Source: Emiliania huxleyi CCMP1516 (lineage: Eukaryota; Haptophyta; Isochrysidales; Noelaerhabdaceae). From it: DNA of 64,000 nucleotides. Within the stretch, counting starts at the first letter, position 1. Every line of letters starts with the position of its first letter. The notes under the pieces are model-generated. The model was given only the letters and a program-made list of their open reading frames with translations, had not been told where the DNA came from and searched no databases. Shown piece after piece: positions 1 through 9,313 of this stretch. The stretch covers positions 619,259-683,258 of the forward strand of contig NW_005201392.1 of assembly GCF_000372725.1 (NCBI RefSeq), given 5' to 3'. The translations under genes were made by a program, and so were the position numbers.

Positions 1-688
1 CGGTGTGGTAGCCGTCTTTGAGGCTCTGGGCCGACGCACGCGTGGCGCGTGCCGCCTCACTCTTGAGCGAGTGGAGGCGGGTCACGGCGGGCGCCTCCGA
101 CTCGCCGGCGGCGGGCAAAGAGGAGCGCGCGCCGTGGGCTGCGAAGCACGCGGGGCTGTGGTTGAGCAACCGGGGGGGGCAGGTGGGGGGGGGGCAGGGA
201 GGGGGGAGGGCGGGGAGAGAGTTGGCGGGAAAGCACCCGCGATCGGCGCGAGGGCGAGCAAGACGGGGACGACGATGCACTGGAGGAGGACACGGACCAC
301 CCTCGCTGCAAGCGCGCTCAGTGTGGAGACGGCCGCGGGGGCCCCGCCCGGAGCGAGCACAGACGGGAACGAGCGTGCGGAGGCACTCATCACCGGCGGC
401 TGGTTGGAGCGCGGGGCCTGTGTGGGGGCGGGAAGAGAGGGGAGGAGGGGGAGAAAAAAAGGGTGGGGGGAGGGTGGGGGCGGGAAGCGAGGTGCGGCGG
501 GCGATGATGGCTGCTCCACACACCTCGTTGGGCGAGAGCAAGGGCATGAGCGGCGCCGTTGATTGCACGGCGGGTGCGGCGCCGCTGTGGAGGGCAGGCG
601 CCGGCGAGACGGGTGCGGCGCCGCTGTGGAGGGCAGGCGCCGGCGAGACGAGCGCAACGGCAAGGCCGGTGCAGATCAGGAGCGACAT
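1..688 (-). CDS. Secreted or membrane protein, 3' part cut by window edge
   Basis: I do not recognise this protein. Three exons fit on the minus strand: 688-524, 417-237 and 138-1, running off the window. The start at 688 gives a hydrophobic signal-peptide-like N-terminus (MSLLICTGLAVALVS). It is followed by a 13-residue tandem repeat (SPAPALHSGAAPV), encoded by a 39-bp DNA duplication. Exon 2 holds a strongly hydrophobic stretch (VVRVLLQCIVVPVLLALAPI), so a membrane segment is likely. Exon 3 is hydrophilic (HSLKSEAARATRASAQ). Both introns are GT-AG with pyrimidine-rich 3' halves, and the phases agree (0, then 1). Function is unknown. The splice model was built by eye; the first two exons are well supported, and the third rests on an acceptor chosen to keep the frame open. 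Confidence 0.5.
   Translation of the reverse strand, partial: MSLLICTGLAVALVSPAPALHSGAAPVSPAPALHSGAAPAVQSTAPLMPLLSPNEVCGAAIIARRTSLPAPTLPPPFFSPPPPLSSRPHTGPALQPAAGDECLRTLVPVCARSGRGPRGRLHTERACSEGGPCPPPVHRRPRLARPRADRGCFPANSLPALPPPCPPPTCPPRLLNHSPACFAAHGARSSLPAAGESEAPAVTRLHSLKSEAARATRASAQSLKDGYHT
572..649. repeat. 39-bp tandem duplication in exon 1
   Basis: Two adjacent identical 39-bp units at 572-610 and 611-649. The unit is a multiple of three and adds 13 residues in frame to the leader region of the minus-strand gene. Confidence 0.85.
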
Positions 689-1218
689 GGCTCTCACAAC
701 GATGAGGGAGGTGATGGGCCCCGTCCACAGCGATATGGGGCCCGCCAACAAGACCGCGGCCACGTTTTTCTTCTTTTCAGTTTTCCGCTGCGGAGTAAGG
801 AAACAACGGTATGGGAGGTGGAGTGCTCTCTACTGCAGCGGCGCCCATGTCGGTGCGAAGGCGCCCGGCGGCCGCGCGCTTGGTGCCCACGTCGACCGGC
901 TGCTCTCACGGCGCCGAGGCGTACCGCTTCGGTCATGTCTCGCGCGCTGCGAGGTTCCTTTTGCATGTGAGCGCTGGCTAGAGACGCCAGGAAGCTCGCC
1001 TTCCTTGCCTGCGGCCGCGGGCGTGCGGGCGGGCCCGCCAGGCTCGGCGAAGCTCGGAGCGGGTCTTCGAGCTCGCTGCCGGCGACGAGCCAGCATGGCT
1101 CGTCGCTCGACGGCAGCCTGCCCGGTATCCTCTCGGCATTCTGTACAGCCTCGCCAAGCTCTCTGGGAAGGTCCGCAGGGCCAGGGCGGGCCGTATCGGG
1201 AGCGATGGCGCGCTCAGA

Positions 1219-2158
1219 GTACTCGCATAATGTGGGTAAACGAAAAAAGTAGCGATAAATTCGTCTACGTACGGCTTAGTGTGTGGTTGGGGTGGCCTCA
1301 GGCATCCCCAAGGGAGCCTCTGCGGTGCCACATAAGCAGCTGAGTGATTGTCGAGACTTTAAAGGATTCGTTTGAAGAAACGCAAACAAGACAAACGGTA
1401 CTATGGTCACCAGTAAACGAAAATTCGACTTTGAGGGATCATATCTCAAAAGGCTGGGTGAGAGCATAGCATTATTGTTGCATATTATGCCACATAAGGT
1501 CAAACTTGACCCCAGAAGCATCAAGAACCCGATGCTCCGGCTCGACTGTGCCGGCACACTGCCTCCTCGCGCACGCTGCTCGCAGGCCGTTGCGGCCCGT
1601 GGTGCACCAGAGAGAGAGGTCGACGCGTTGCCCCCGCCGGCGACTCCGCGCGGCTCAGGCCAGCCAGAAGGTGTGTGGTGACGGCACCGTGGCAGGAGTG
1701 CGGAGAAGAGCTCGCCGAACGCGAGCAGCAGATGGCCAAAGTGTGCCAGCGCGAGAGCCTCGCGAGCGGGCGCAGAAGGAGCTCGCCGTGACACGATGCC
1801 GGGCGGTGGTGGTGCTCTGGCGACTGTGCACAGTGGGCAAAGTCAGGCTGCAACAGGGCAGCACGTTGGTAGTGCCCTGCTGCAGCCTGGCCTGACATGC
1901 ACAGGGCGAACAGAGGCGGTACTATCGTCCGGCGCTCGTCACCGAATCTGGGCGAACTTCGACCGCCGCCACAGCTCACCACGAGCACGCAGCGACAAAA
2001 TGTTGACTGTATGGAAGTTGAGGCTGGTCGAGAGGAAGAGGCTGCCGTGCGAGCCGGCAGCAGGCTGGCTCGTCGTGGACTGCCGCGGCGACTTTTTTCG
2101 GCTTTTTCTCTGATAGTACCGAATACGGTACTTTCGTTTACCCACACTCTGCGAGTAC
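1219..2158. mobile_element. Non-autonomous TIR element, about 940 bp
   Basis: The left end (GTACTCGCA, then TGTGGGTAAACGAAA) and the right end (TTTCGTTTACCCACA, then TGCGAGTAC) are inverted copies of each other over about 30 bp with a few mismatches. No transposase-like frame is visible between them, and no convincing target-site duplication flanks it. Part of the interior (about 1240-1520) is much more AT-rich than its surroundings. It is read as a MITE-like DNA transposon; the superfamily is unknown. Confidence 0.55.
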
Positions 2159-2915
2159 CATGCCTACGAGCTCTCCGATCGGGTCGCCAGCAGCGGGCTT
2201 GCGCGGCGCGCCGCTCGACGGCAGGCTGGTCACCACCCTTTCAACAGTGTCTTCTGCCTCGCTTCTCTCGCTGCAACCGCCTCCGGGGGCCGGCGCCGGC
2301 CGCCTCGCTTCGCCAGCGCTGCTACGCCTACGACACGCGCGTCGGCTCGCCGCCGCGTCGCCTGCGGCGGGCCCGCGTGGCGCGCCGCTCGTCGGGAGCG
2401 TGGTCAGCAGGCTGTGCAGCGCAGCCTGACTCGCTCAGAGCGCCGCTGATGCGGCGCGGAGCCGCGGTCGGCGCTGCTGCCGCGCACGCTGGATGGGTTC
2501 GTCGTTTGCAAGCCTCACACGTTACCTCCGTTGCAAGCGTCGTTGCAAGGGAAATATTTTTTGCTGCTCTAGCCTCACACGTTACCCGCTGTCGCCTGTG
2601 CTAGGACAACAAGGCCGTGCTAAGACAACAAGGCTACACGATACACGGCGTCTCCACACTAGGCGACTCACACATAAGTTGTACCAGGTGGCAGGTGGCG
2701 GGAAATCAGGGCCGCACTACTACGCCGTCTCTCGTTTGTTGTGTGTTAGACCGTAGACGACGCCTCCATTTGCTTCCACTTGCCCGCGGCTCGTGACGAA
2801 GAAGTGCAAGTCCAGATGGGGTACATTTTTTTGAACCCCCCCTTCTCTGTATCTTCCCGGCCCGCTTCAATTTCTTGATCAATTCGAAGTTCGTGTTTGC
2901 GGCCGCGCGAATGGA
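2159..2915. other. Intergenic, no gene supported
   Basis: Short direct repeats only: AGCCTCACACGTTACC occurs near 2511 and 2571, and a GTGCTARGACAACAAGGC unit occurs twice near 2597-2634. The open frames here have low-complexity products. It contains the upstream region of the sulfotransferase gene. Confidence 0.5.
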
Positions 2916-3899
2916 ATGGACAACCTCCGCTTGCCTGCTGCTGCCCGCCCAATACACGCCAGCGACGAAGCGGTCGCAGCCACCCTGCACCGCATGCAGC
3001 GACGCGCCTCTGTCTGGAGCGAGTGCCTCCCTCGATTGCCAGCCAACAGCACGCATTGTCACCGCCGGGGTCGGCACCTGCTCCACAATTCGCATGGCGC
3101 TGTCCCACGACTGGCCAAGGACCGTCCCCCTCATCCCGAGAGCCCGCTCTACGACGAGGTTCTCTTCTGCCCGCGCCGCCGTGTGGCTTTCATCCACATC
3201 TTCAAGTCTGCGGGCACGACGATTGTCCACGCCCTGAAATCCATGTGCAGGAATTGGGTGCTGGTGTGCCCGTGGCACTTGTATTGCCGTCAAACCCTGG
3301 ACGCTGCCCACGGCACGGTTGGCGAGTATGCCTACTTCACCTTTGTCCGCGACCCAGTTGCACGCTTCACCAGCGGCGTCCTTGAAGCGGCGCTGCGGAA
3401 GAACCTCAAAGTGATTCAAGCCGGCGTGCCGGCAGGGGCTGCTGCAAACACGGCAGAAAACGCAGATGCAATCGCCCGGCGGATCCTCACCGCGTGCGTC
3501 GCCAGTCCGCGCTTGTGCGATGCACATCTCGAGCCCCAGCTCTCCTTCCTCGCGACTCTTCCCTTTCCCAGAGGGCGCCCCAAGCCCGTGAAGCTCGACT
3601 ATCTCGGCTCAGTTGAGCACATTGAGATTGAGCTGCCGGCCATTGTCCAACGCTTCTTTGGCACAGCAGCGGCCGCCAATGTCTCGAGCATGCTGCAGAC
3701 TTCACACAGAGTGCGCTCTGAGACAAAACAAGAGCAAGTTCGTCGACTGCTTGGCCGTCTTTCTGGTGTCCGCTACAATCAGAATGTGTCGCAGATCACA
3801 TCGTTTGTGTTCACGCCTGATGATCTGTTGCCGCCTACGATTGCCATGATCCGGCGCGCGTACGGATCGGACGTAGAGTGTTTGCAACTTAATCGATAG
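2916..3899 (+). CDS. Carbohydrate sulfotransferase (sulfotransferase family 2-like)
   Basis: A single-exon, 327-residue protein. It should transfer sulfate from PAPS to a sugar hydroxyl, probably in the Golgi. The 5'-phosphosulfate-binding motif is visible near residues 94-102 (IFKSAGTTI, preceded by VAFIH). The 3'-phosphate-binding motif follows near residue 144 (FVRDPVARFTSG). The later DYLGSVEHIE segment also fits PF03567-type enzymes. No clear N-terminal transmembrane anchor is seen, which is unusual for a Golgi enzyme; an unrecognised upstream exon may supply it. The ATG at 2916 is the first in frame that leaves a full domain. It lies alone between repeat-rich spacers. Family assignment is strong; the sugar substrate is unknown. 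With the GT77-like and GT47 genes in this window it suggests sulfated polysaccharide synthesis (inference). Confidence 0.85.
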   Translation: MDNLRLPAAARPIHASDEAVAATLHRMQRRASVWSECLPRLPANSTHCHRRGRHLLHNSHGAVPRLAKDRPPHPESPLYDEVLFCPRRRVAFIHIFKSAGTTIVHALKSMCRNWVLVCPWHLYCRQTLDAAHGTVGEYAYFTFVRDPVARFTSGVLEAALRKNLKVIQAGVPAGAAANTAENADAIARRILTACVASPRLCDAHLEPQLSFLATLPFPRGRPKPVKLDYLGSVEHIEIELPAIVQRFFGTAAAANVSSMLQTSHRVRSETKQEQVRRLLGRLSGVRYNQNVSQITSFVFTPDDLLPPTIAMIRRAYGSDVECLQLNR

Positions 3900-4179
3900 T
3901 GCGCACGGAGTGAAAGAGCATCTTTTTCCCGCCTGAACACGCTATGTTCAGTCTTCAGCGTTTGTCTCTTGTCTGTCGCTTTGTGTTTGTGTCTTGAGGT
4001 TGTCAGCAAAGAAGATTCTATTTATTGCCACACTCTACCAATTAACGGGGCTAAGCCCATCCGACCCCCCGGGACCCACTTACTGAGCACACTGTAGTAG
4101 TTATGGCTGGCGACCCCGCGGCCCGCCGGATGAGGCTGCCGCACCACGCAGTTCTAAGGACTAAGCCATTCTAGCACTT
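3900..4179. other. Convergent intergenic spacer
   Basis: This lies between two convergent genes. AT-richer sequence follows the sulfotransferase stop, as expected for a 3' end. A tRNA-like string near 4030-4055 does not continue into a full cloverleaf. Confidence 0.5.
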
Positions 4180-5321
4180 CTAAGCCGGCCGACCACCGCC
4201 CGAGCCACCGTGCCCCCAGCCGACGTGCTCCCACCACCAATCCTCCGTCGCGCCGTCCCGTATCCATCGCCAGGCCAGCTGTGCCGACGCGGACCAGGTC
4301 GACGACTCGGCCGCAGCGCCGTCGCCCACAAAGGAGGTGCCGCCCTGCAATCCGTCCGCACCGTCGAGGGAGCGGCTCGTGTCGAACCCCTCCGCGGCAG
4401 CGACCAAGGCGTCCGGGCGCGAGTTCGCGTCGGCCCATTTGAGGTACGCGCTGAAGTACGGCTCGATGGGCTGCCTCTCATTGTCCACGATCTGGTCCGA
4501 GCAGAGCAGGCGCGGGTGTGAGCAGAGGAGGATCCAGGTCCAGGGGCAGGGTGGGGCCAACTCGATTAAATCTCAGCCGCTCGTGGGCTGTCTGCGGACA
4601 GATCACCAACACATCTCCAGGTCACAGCTTCAAGCGACCTCGTACGCATAGTACACGAAATCGCCCAGCGCCTTTGACAGGCCGGGGATGAGCTGCAGGA
4701 CCCGGCTATCGCGGCGCCACTTTGCGCACCGCACGACCTCAGCGGTTGAGGAGTTGGCCCTTGGCGGGCATGCGCCAGCGGCAGGGTGTTGGAGGGTCAT
4801 CGTGAAGCTGACGGCCGCAGTGGGCACACGGAACGTGAGGCCAAACGGCAGCTTGAGGTGCGGGTAGATCTGGCAGGACTCGAAGTCGTCGCTAAACACA
4901 AAATCGTAGTGGGAGAAGGTCGACTCGGCCTCGCGAAAAAAGCTCATACCCTCCCTGATCGGACAAGGCCGGTTGGTGAGGAGGCGCCGTTCAGATGGCG
5001 GCGACGAGGGTGCGGGATTGGCCTGGTGTTCTGCCACTGCCACGCTCTTCCAAGGATGCTCACACTCACGGTGCGCGTCGCCGGGTCGAACCGATGATAG
5101 TCGGTGTCGCCCATCGAGATGGCCAAGTCCGGCGCGCTGACGCCGGCTGGTATGCTCGACTCTCCAAAAGCGCCCGTTTGGTCGAGCCAGAGCATCCCTT
5201 GCAGTGCGGCAGGGTAGTCAGCCGGCGCCACTGGGAGGACATTCTGCACGTCGTTGTTCCTCAAGAAGGACGGCATGTGCGCGGCGGCAGAGGTCGAGGT
5301 TAGCGCGGCGGCGAGTAGCAT
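4180..5321 (-). CDS. Secreted protein of unknown function, three exons
   Basis: I do not recognise the family. Exons at 5321-5070, 4950-4639 and 4491-4180 give about 291 residues with all junctions in phase 0. The first donor is GTGAGT, the second GTCGCT; the last acceptor follows a pyrimidine-rich tract. The start at 5321 gives a short signal peptide (MLLAAALTSTSAAA). Visible segments include WLDQTGAFGESS in exon 1, HYDFVFSDDFESCQIY in exon 2 and a Trp-rich end (EDWWWEHVGWGHGGSGGG) in exon 3. Several Cys residues in exon 2 suit an extracellular fold. It is divergent from the coiled-coil gene at 5600, leaving about 280 bp of shared upstream DNA. Gene model good, function unknown. Confidence 0.65.
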
Positions 5322-5350
5322 ACGCACAACGTACACGGCTTCCAGGAGGT

Positions 5351-5457
5351 GGGAGCTCGAGGCTAGGAGGCCCTTGAGTCGACTTGAGGACGGGAGCTCG
5401 AGGCTAGGAGTAAGGTCTACGCCCTTACTAGGAGGCCCTTGAGTCGACTTGAGGACT
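5351..5457. repeat. Imperfect tandem duplication in divergent promoter
   Basis: A block with GGGAGCTCGAGGCTAGGAG followed by GCCCTTGAGTCGACTTGAG occurs twice in a row, the second copy carrying a short insertion. It lies between the divergent genes starting at 5321 and 5600. Confidence 0.7.
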
Positions 5458-5599
5458 AGGTTTTCGGACCCTTGACTGCAGCTGGAAAAAAATAAAGCTT
5501 CGGCTTCGATGTTATGAAAACAAACGCAAGGCGGACAAATTTTTTTGTCCATTCCGTTTCAAAAAGAAAGCAGAAAGATGAGGACGCGGCACCTGCAAC

Positions 5600-6190
5600 A
5601 TGTGGTCGTCGGTTCGGGAGTCGCTGCAGGGGGCTGCTGGAGCGCTCGCAGAGGTGAGCGCCGACGTTGCGTCGGAGGCGACCCGACTTACAGTCGTCGC
5701 AGCAAATCACGCGGGTCGGCTCGCTGAACGGACGAGGCTGTATGCGCAGGTGACAGCGAAGCAGCAGCGAATTGCGCTGATCAAGCAGAGCTGGGGTTCA
5801 GACTCGTACGACGCCATGGATGCGGGCGACATCGCGACGGTCGCGACCAACTTTCACCGCGCAAAGGCAGAGATCCAGCGGGTCGAAGAGGAGATCGAGG
5901 CCAAGCTGATCGAGATCGCGGCCCTTGACGCCGCGCCGGCGCAGTCGGCCGAGACTGCCGTGCAGCAGCTCCCGTCGTCGTATTCCGTGGATGCGTGGCC
6001 CGGCGGCGGTGCGGCGGAGGCCCGCATTCAGGAGGCCGTGCCCGCAATGCCTGTCGTCACTGCAGTGCCTGGCGTCATGATCGGCACCGCAGTCTCTGCG
6101 ATACCCGAGGCGCTGCCTAGGGCGCTGCCTGCCCGAGCCAAGCCAGAGGAAGGTGTGGCTGAGAGCTCAGAGGATGAAGGTGGGGTGTAG
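5600..6190 (+). CDS. Coiled-coil protein of unknown function
   Basis: A single-exon, 196-residue protein. Residues about 10-115 are rich in heptad-like Ala/Leu/Glu/Arg and predict a long helix or coiled coil (for example EIQRVEEEIEAKLIEIAAL). The C-terminal third is Pro/Ala/Val-rich with PEAL-type short repeats and ends in an acidic tail (ESSEDEGGV). There is no signal peptide, no clear membrane segment and no catalytic motif. Codon use is GC-rich at third positions, supporting real coding. A vesicle or cytoskeletal scaffold is possible but only a guess from the helix. Confidence 0.65.
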   Translation: MWSSVRESLQGAAGALAEVSADVASEATRLTVVAANHAGRLAERTRLYAQVTAKQQRIALIKQSWGSDSYDAMDAGDIATVATNFHRAKAEIQRVEEEIEAKLIEIAALDAAPAQSAETAVQQLPSSYSVDAWPGGGAAEARIQEAVPAMPVVTAVPGVMIGTAVSAIPEALPRALPARAKPEEGVAESSEDEGGV

Positions 6191-6695
6191 TCACGTTTCA
6201 CATACTTTGAAGAACAAAAGGGGCAAGCACCCAGCTTGCCCGGTGCGGTCGCACGGCTTTACGTACTCGCTCTCGTCGCGGCTCTCTGGTCTCTCGGGTC
6301 TCGGCTTACGGCTATCTTTTGATCGGCATCCTTGTGTATGTGACCTTCGAATGTGACCTGTTTACGTCACGCCGGATCACAGCGACACGGGACCACGAGT
6401 CAAGAGAGAGATTTTCACCTGCTCTGAGAAGAGAACCAGGGCGGGGTGGTGTGGAGAGAGAGCCACTAGTAGAGTGCGCACTACGGCTTTAGGGAGAGCG
6501 AGAGGGTGGGAAAAGTAACCCGTGAAACGCGAACGATCGTGGCTGCTGCACGAACGGCTGCGATTCAGCGGTCGTGCCGCTGAGCGTTCAGGTCGAGCTC
6601 GGCGAGCTGAGCAAGATCATCCAGTGGCAGTCAGTCAGTGCGCAGTGGCGCGACAGCTGGAATCGACAACAAACAAACGTCTCATTAAGATCGGC

Positions 6696-6747
6696 TACCA
6701 GGGGCTCCAGGCCCCAAATGATGTGTGAGTGTTAGAGTTGTTTGGTA
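6696..6747 (+). repeat. Dispersed repeat, copy 1
   Basis: About 52 bp from TACCAGGGGCTCCAGG through the GTTAGAGTTGTTTGGTA region. It recurs almost unchanged at 9045-9096. Both copies are followed by CT-rich AATCTCTCTCTC sequence and TGAATCGCAAGC. Confidence 0.8.
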
Positions 6748-7744
6748 TTGCTCTCGTAAAAATCTCTCTCTGAATCGCAAGCGTTGAGGAACGGCGAACG
6801 CGAGAAGATCGCGTTTCGCGTTTCAGGTCCTTCAAAGGTAAGCTCGCCCCGACCGAGTCTCCAGCCGAGCCGGTGGCCGACAGACATCTATCTGCACATA
6901 CATATCACCGGCCTCATCGATCGATCGACGAGGCCATCCATGGCGGGGTCCAGCAACTCGAGAAGAGAAGATTCCAGAGTATCGACCTCTGGCTTGTCAG
7001 TCGCGGTCAGACACTTGATGACCCCCATGAAGTACAGCGATCGCCACCTCGCTGGCCTCTCCGCAAGGCCCCCCGACCGCGTCGAACTCATCGGCGCGGG
7101 CTCTCTCGGCTACGGGACCGGCCCCAGCTTCGGCTGAGGGCAGACAAGCTGCCGAGCCCAAATCACTGTGAGAGTCGTGATTTCTTGTTGGGTTTCAAAA
7201 ATCTCTCTCTCTCTCTCGCAACTCGCCCTGAGCGTTTCCTCTTTCAACGAAGGCCCCTCTACGCTCCATCCAGCAATAAAATATTCTTAGCTTCAAGCCC
7301 CCCTCCGAGACTAGGGACAGAACCACACCAGTATAGACCAGAGGGACTGCGCCTCGCCCCCACTTGCCCTGACTGCACAGGATAGCGTGCCCCGATAACG
7401 GCGACACATAGTGGGGGACACTGCGCAAGGAGGGGGTGCGAAGGCTCATTGGGGTGCTAGGTGGGACCATGAGGGGGGGTGGGCGGGGTCCTGTGGGGGT
7501 GAAATGTTGCGCGGCGAATTCGAACCTACCCCCTCGCCGCGCCGATCCTCGCGCGGAGGGTAAAACCCTGTGGGACAAAACCCCCCCGCGGTCGGCAGTC
7601 TTCAGAGTGGACCCCCCCCTCCCCAGCCTCCCCTGTGCATCTCGCACCCCCCCCCGCTCCCCATCGGTGACTCGCGAAGGACACGGACACTCGGGGTGAG
7701 GGGGGGTCCCCCCGGAGGGGGCTCTGGGGCATTGTTGGGTTGAT

Positions 7745-7915
7745 CGCTCGTGCCGATCTCGGGTCGATCTCGGGTCGATCTCGGGTCGATCTCGGGTCGA
7801 TCTCGGGTCGATCTCGGGTCGATCTCGGGTCGATCTCGGGTCGATCTCGGGTCGATTTCGGGTCGATCTCGGGTCGGTCTCGGGTCTCGGGTCGGTCTTG
7901 GGTCGGTCTCGGAGT
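7745..7915 (+). repeat. 11-bp minisatellite (GATCTCGGGTC)
   Basis: About fifteen head-to-tail copies of GATCTCGGGTC with small variants. It creates long open frames rich in RSTRDRPEIDP-like repeats that I do not regard as genes. Confidence 0.9.
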
Positions 7916-7929
7916 GGTCTAGAGAAGAA

Positions 7930-8045
7930 AAAACGGGGCGAGATGAGGGGCGAGATGAGGCGAGGTGAGGCGAGGTGAGGGGGGCGAGATGAGGTGAGAT
8001 GAGGCGAGATGAGGCGAGATGAGGCGAGATGAGGCGAGGTGTAGT
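7930..8045 (+). repeat. 10-bp minisatellite (GCGAGATGAG)
   Basis: Degenerate head-to-tail copies of GCGAGATGAG and GCGAGGTGAG, directly after the 11-bp array. Confidence 0.8.
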
Positions 8046-8142
8046 AAGACATAAAAAGAAACTCCCGGGAGAGCCTTCCGCGTCGTCATTGGTAAAAGAA
8101 AGAAAGAAAACAGACACCCAAGGGAGGGATGGGAGACGGCAC

Positions 8143-8196
8143 GCCGCCACCACACAGGGATTTTAAGGAGAAGAGTGTGGTGCTAGCCGTCGCCCA
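8143..8196 (+). repeat. Dispersed repeat with GCCGCCACCACACAGGG core
   Basis: GCCGCCACCACACAGGG then ATTTTAAGGAGA and a CTAGCCGTCGCCCA tail. A second copy near 8391-8960 is split by the TIR element at 8448-8936. A third lies at 20009-20065. The intact copies serve as empty-site references for that insertion. Confidence 0.8.
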
Positions 8197-8447
8197 CCCT
8201 AACCCTTGGTCGTCTGCCTCTTTCTATCTCCCTTCGCAGTCCCTCGCCGATTCTCGCTGCAACCTTCATGCCACCTCGCGGTCGTCCCACCCACTCTCGT
8301 CGTTCTCCCTCCTGTCGCTTCCTCCTCTTGTCGCGTCGCTCTCGTCTGCCTCGTCCTGCGACGCCGCCGCCGCCTGCCGATCCCTTGGGGAAAAACGAAA
8401 GAAAACGGACAACCCAAGGGAGGGATGGGAGGACGGCACGCCGCCAC

Positions 8448-8936
8448 CTTAGGGTACCCCTAGGGTTCTGAGGGCCGGATTGTTTTAAGACCTTTTAAGA
8501 AATGAGGAGGTTTGGGGGCTCAAATTGTCATTTAAGAGATTGCAGGCACGGGGGGTCCCTCTTTTAAGTCCGTTTAAGAAAATCGGCCTCACCGGCACGC
8601 GTCGCTGGGTTCCGCGCCGGTTTCTCCAATACTGCCGTTATTAGGCACGAACCCGCCACTGAAGACACATCTGTAAGTCTGGTGCACTGGCGGGAGCCAT
8701 ACTCGCATAGGGGACGCGTGCCAGCTGACTGTAGCCAGCTTCCCGGCCTCCGGCGTCTACCGGGGAGCCTCCCGGACCATCGACCTCTCGGGAGCTCTCC
8801 CGCACCGTTTAAGCGTTTAAGACCGTTTAAGGAATCGGCGGCCCAGCAGCTCTTAAAACCTGCCATGGCAGGTTTTAAGCCGTTTAAGCCGCAGGCGCCC
8901 CAGGGCCCACCCCTTTAAGCCTAGGGGTACCCTAAG
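8448..8936. mobile_element. hAT-like MITE with 8-bp target-site duplication
   Basis: A 489-bp element. Its ends are perfect 17-bp inverted repeats, CTTAGGGTACCCCTAGG at 8448-8464 and its complement at 8920-8936. It is flanked by identical 8-bp direct repeats GCCGCCAC at 8440-8447 and 8937-8944. Removing the element and one flank restores GCCGCCACCACACAGGG, exactly the sequence of the uninterrupted dispersed repeat at 8143 and 20009. Eight-bp duplications are typical of hAT-superfamily transposons. There is no coding capacity. The interior carries about a dozen TTTAAG motifs, often as GTTTAAG repeats. This is the best-resolved mobile element in the window. Confidence 0.88.
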
Positions 8937-9044
8937 GCCGCCACCACACAGGGATTTTAAAGTTCCGTGTCTGAGTACGCAAGTTTTTTTTTAGAGGATG
9001 GTGGATGCCCGGCATAATGTCTCGTATGGAGCGGCGTTTCCAGT

Positions 9045-9096
9045 TACCAGGGGCTCCAGGCCCCAAATGATGTGTGAGTGTTAGAGTTGTTTGGTA
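9045..9096 (+). repeat. Dispersed repeat, copy 2
   Basis: Second copy of the 52-bp repeat at 6696, again followed by a CT-rich tract and TGAATCGCAAGC. Confidence 0.8.
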
Positions 9097-9313
9097 TCGC
9101 AAAAAATCTCTCTCTGCAGCTCTCTGAATCGCAAGCCGGTTGAGGAAAGAGAAGATTTGTTGGCGTTTCAGGCACTTCCTCACCGCGATTGGTACACCCT
9201 CCCTAGTAAGACATAAAAAGAAACTCCCAGTGGCACGGGACTGGCGCGCAGTGGCACTCACACGAAAAAAAGAACTCCACCGCGCCCGCGCCCTATCACT
9301 GACGAGGCGTAGC

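Larger units (their letters stand above)
6191..9139. other. Repeat-rich intergenic region
   Basis: No complete gene is supported. It holds dispersed repeats, two minisatellites and a nested TIR element, listed separately. A weakly protein-like minus-strand stretch near 6890-7090 (including KCLTATDKPEVDTLESSLLE) may be a relic of a coding exon. Confidence 0.6.

Noticed and set aside
18-1343. A 441-codon plus-strand open frame
   Set aside because: Low-complexity product, and it runs through the TIR element boundary and across the exons of the minus-strand gene.
4021-4060. A tRNA-like string on the minus strand (TAGCCCCGTTAATTGGTAGA)
   Set aside because: It resembles a D-arm, but no anticodon stem, T-arm or acceptor pairing follows.
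7745-8045. Possible CRISPR array
   Set aside because: The units are 10-11 bp, contiguous and without unique spacers; they are minisatellites in a eukaryotic genome.
7195-8052. A minus-strand frame rich in RSTRDRPEIDP repeats
   Set aside because: Pure translation of the 11-bp and 10-bp minisatellites.
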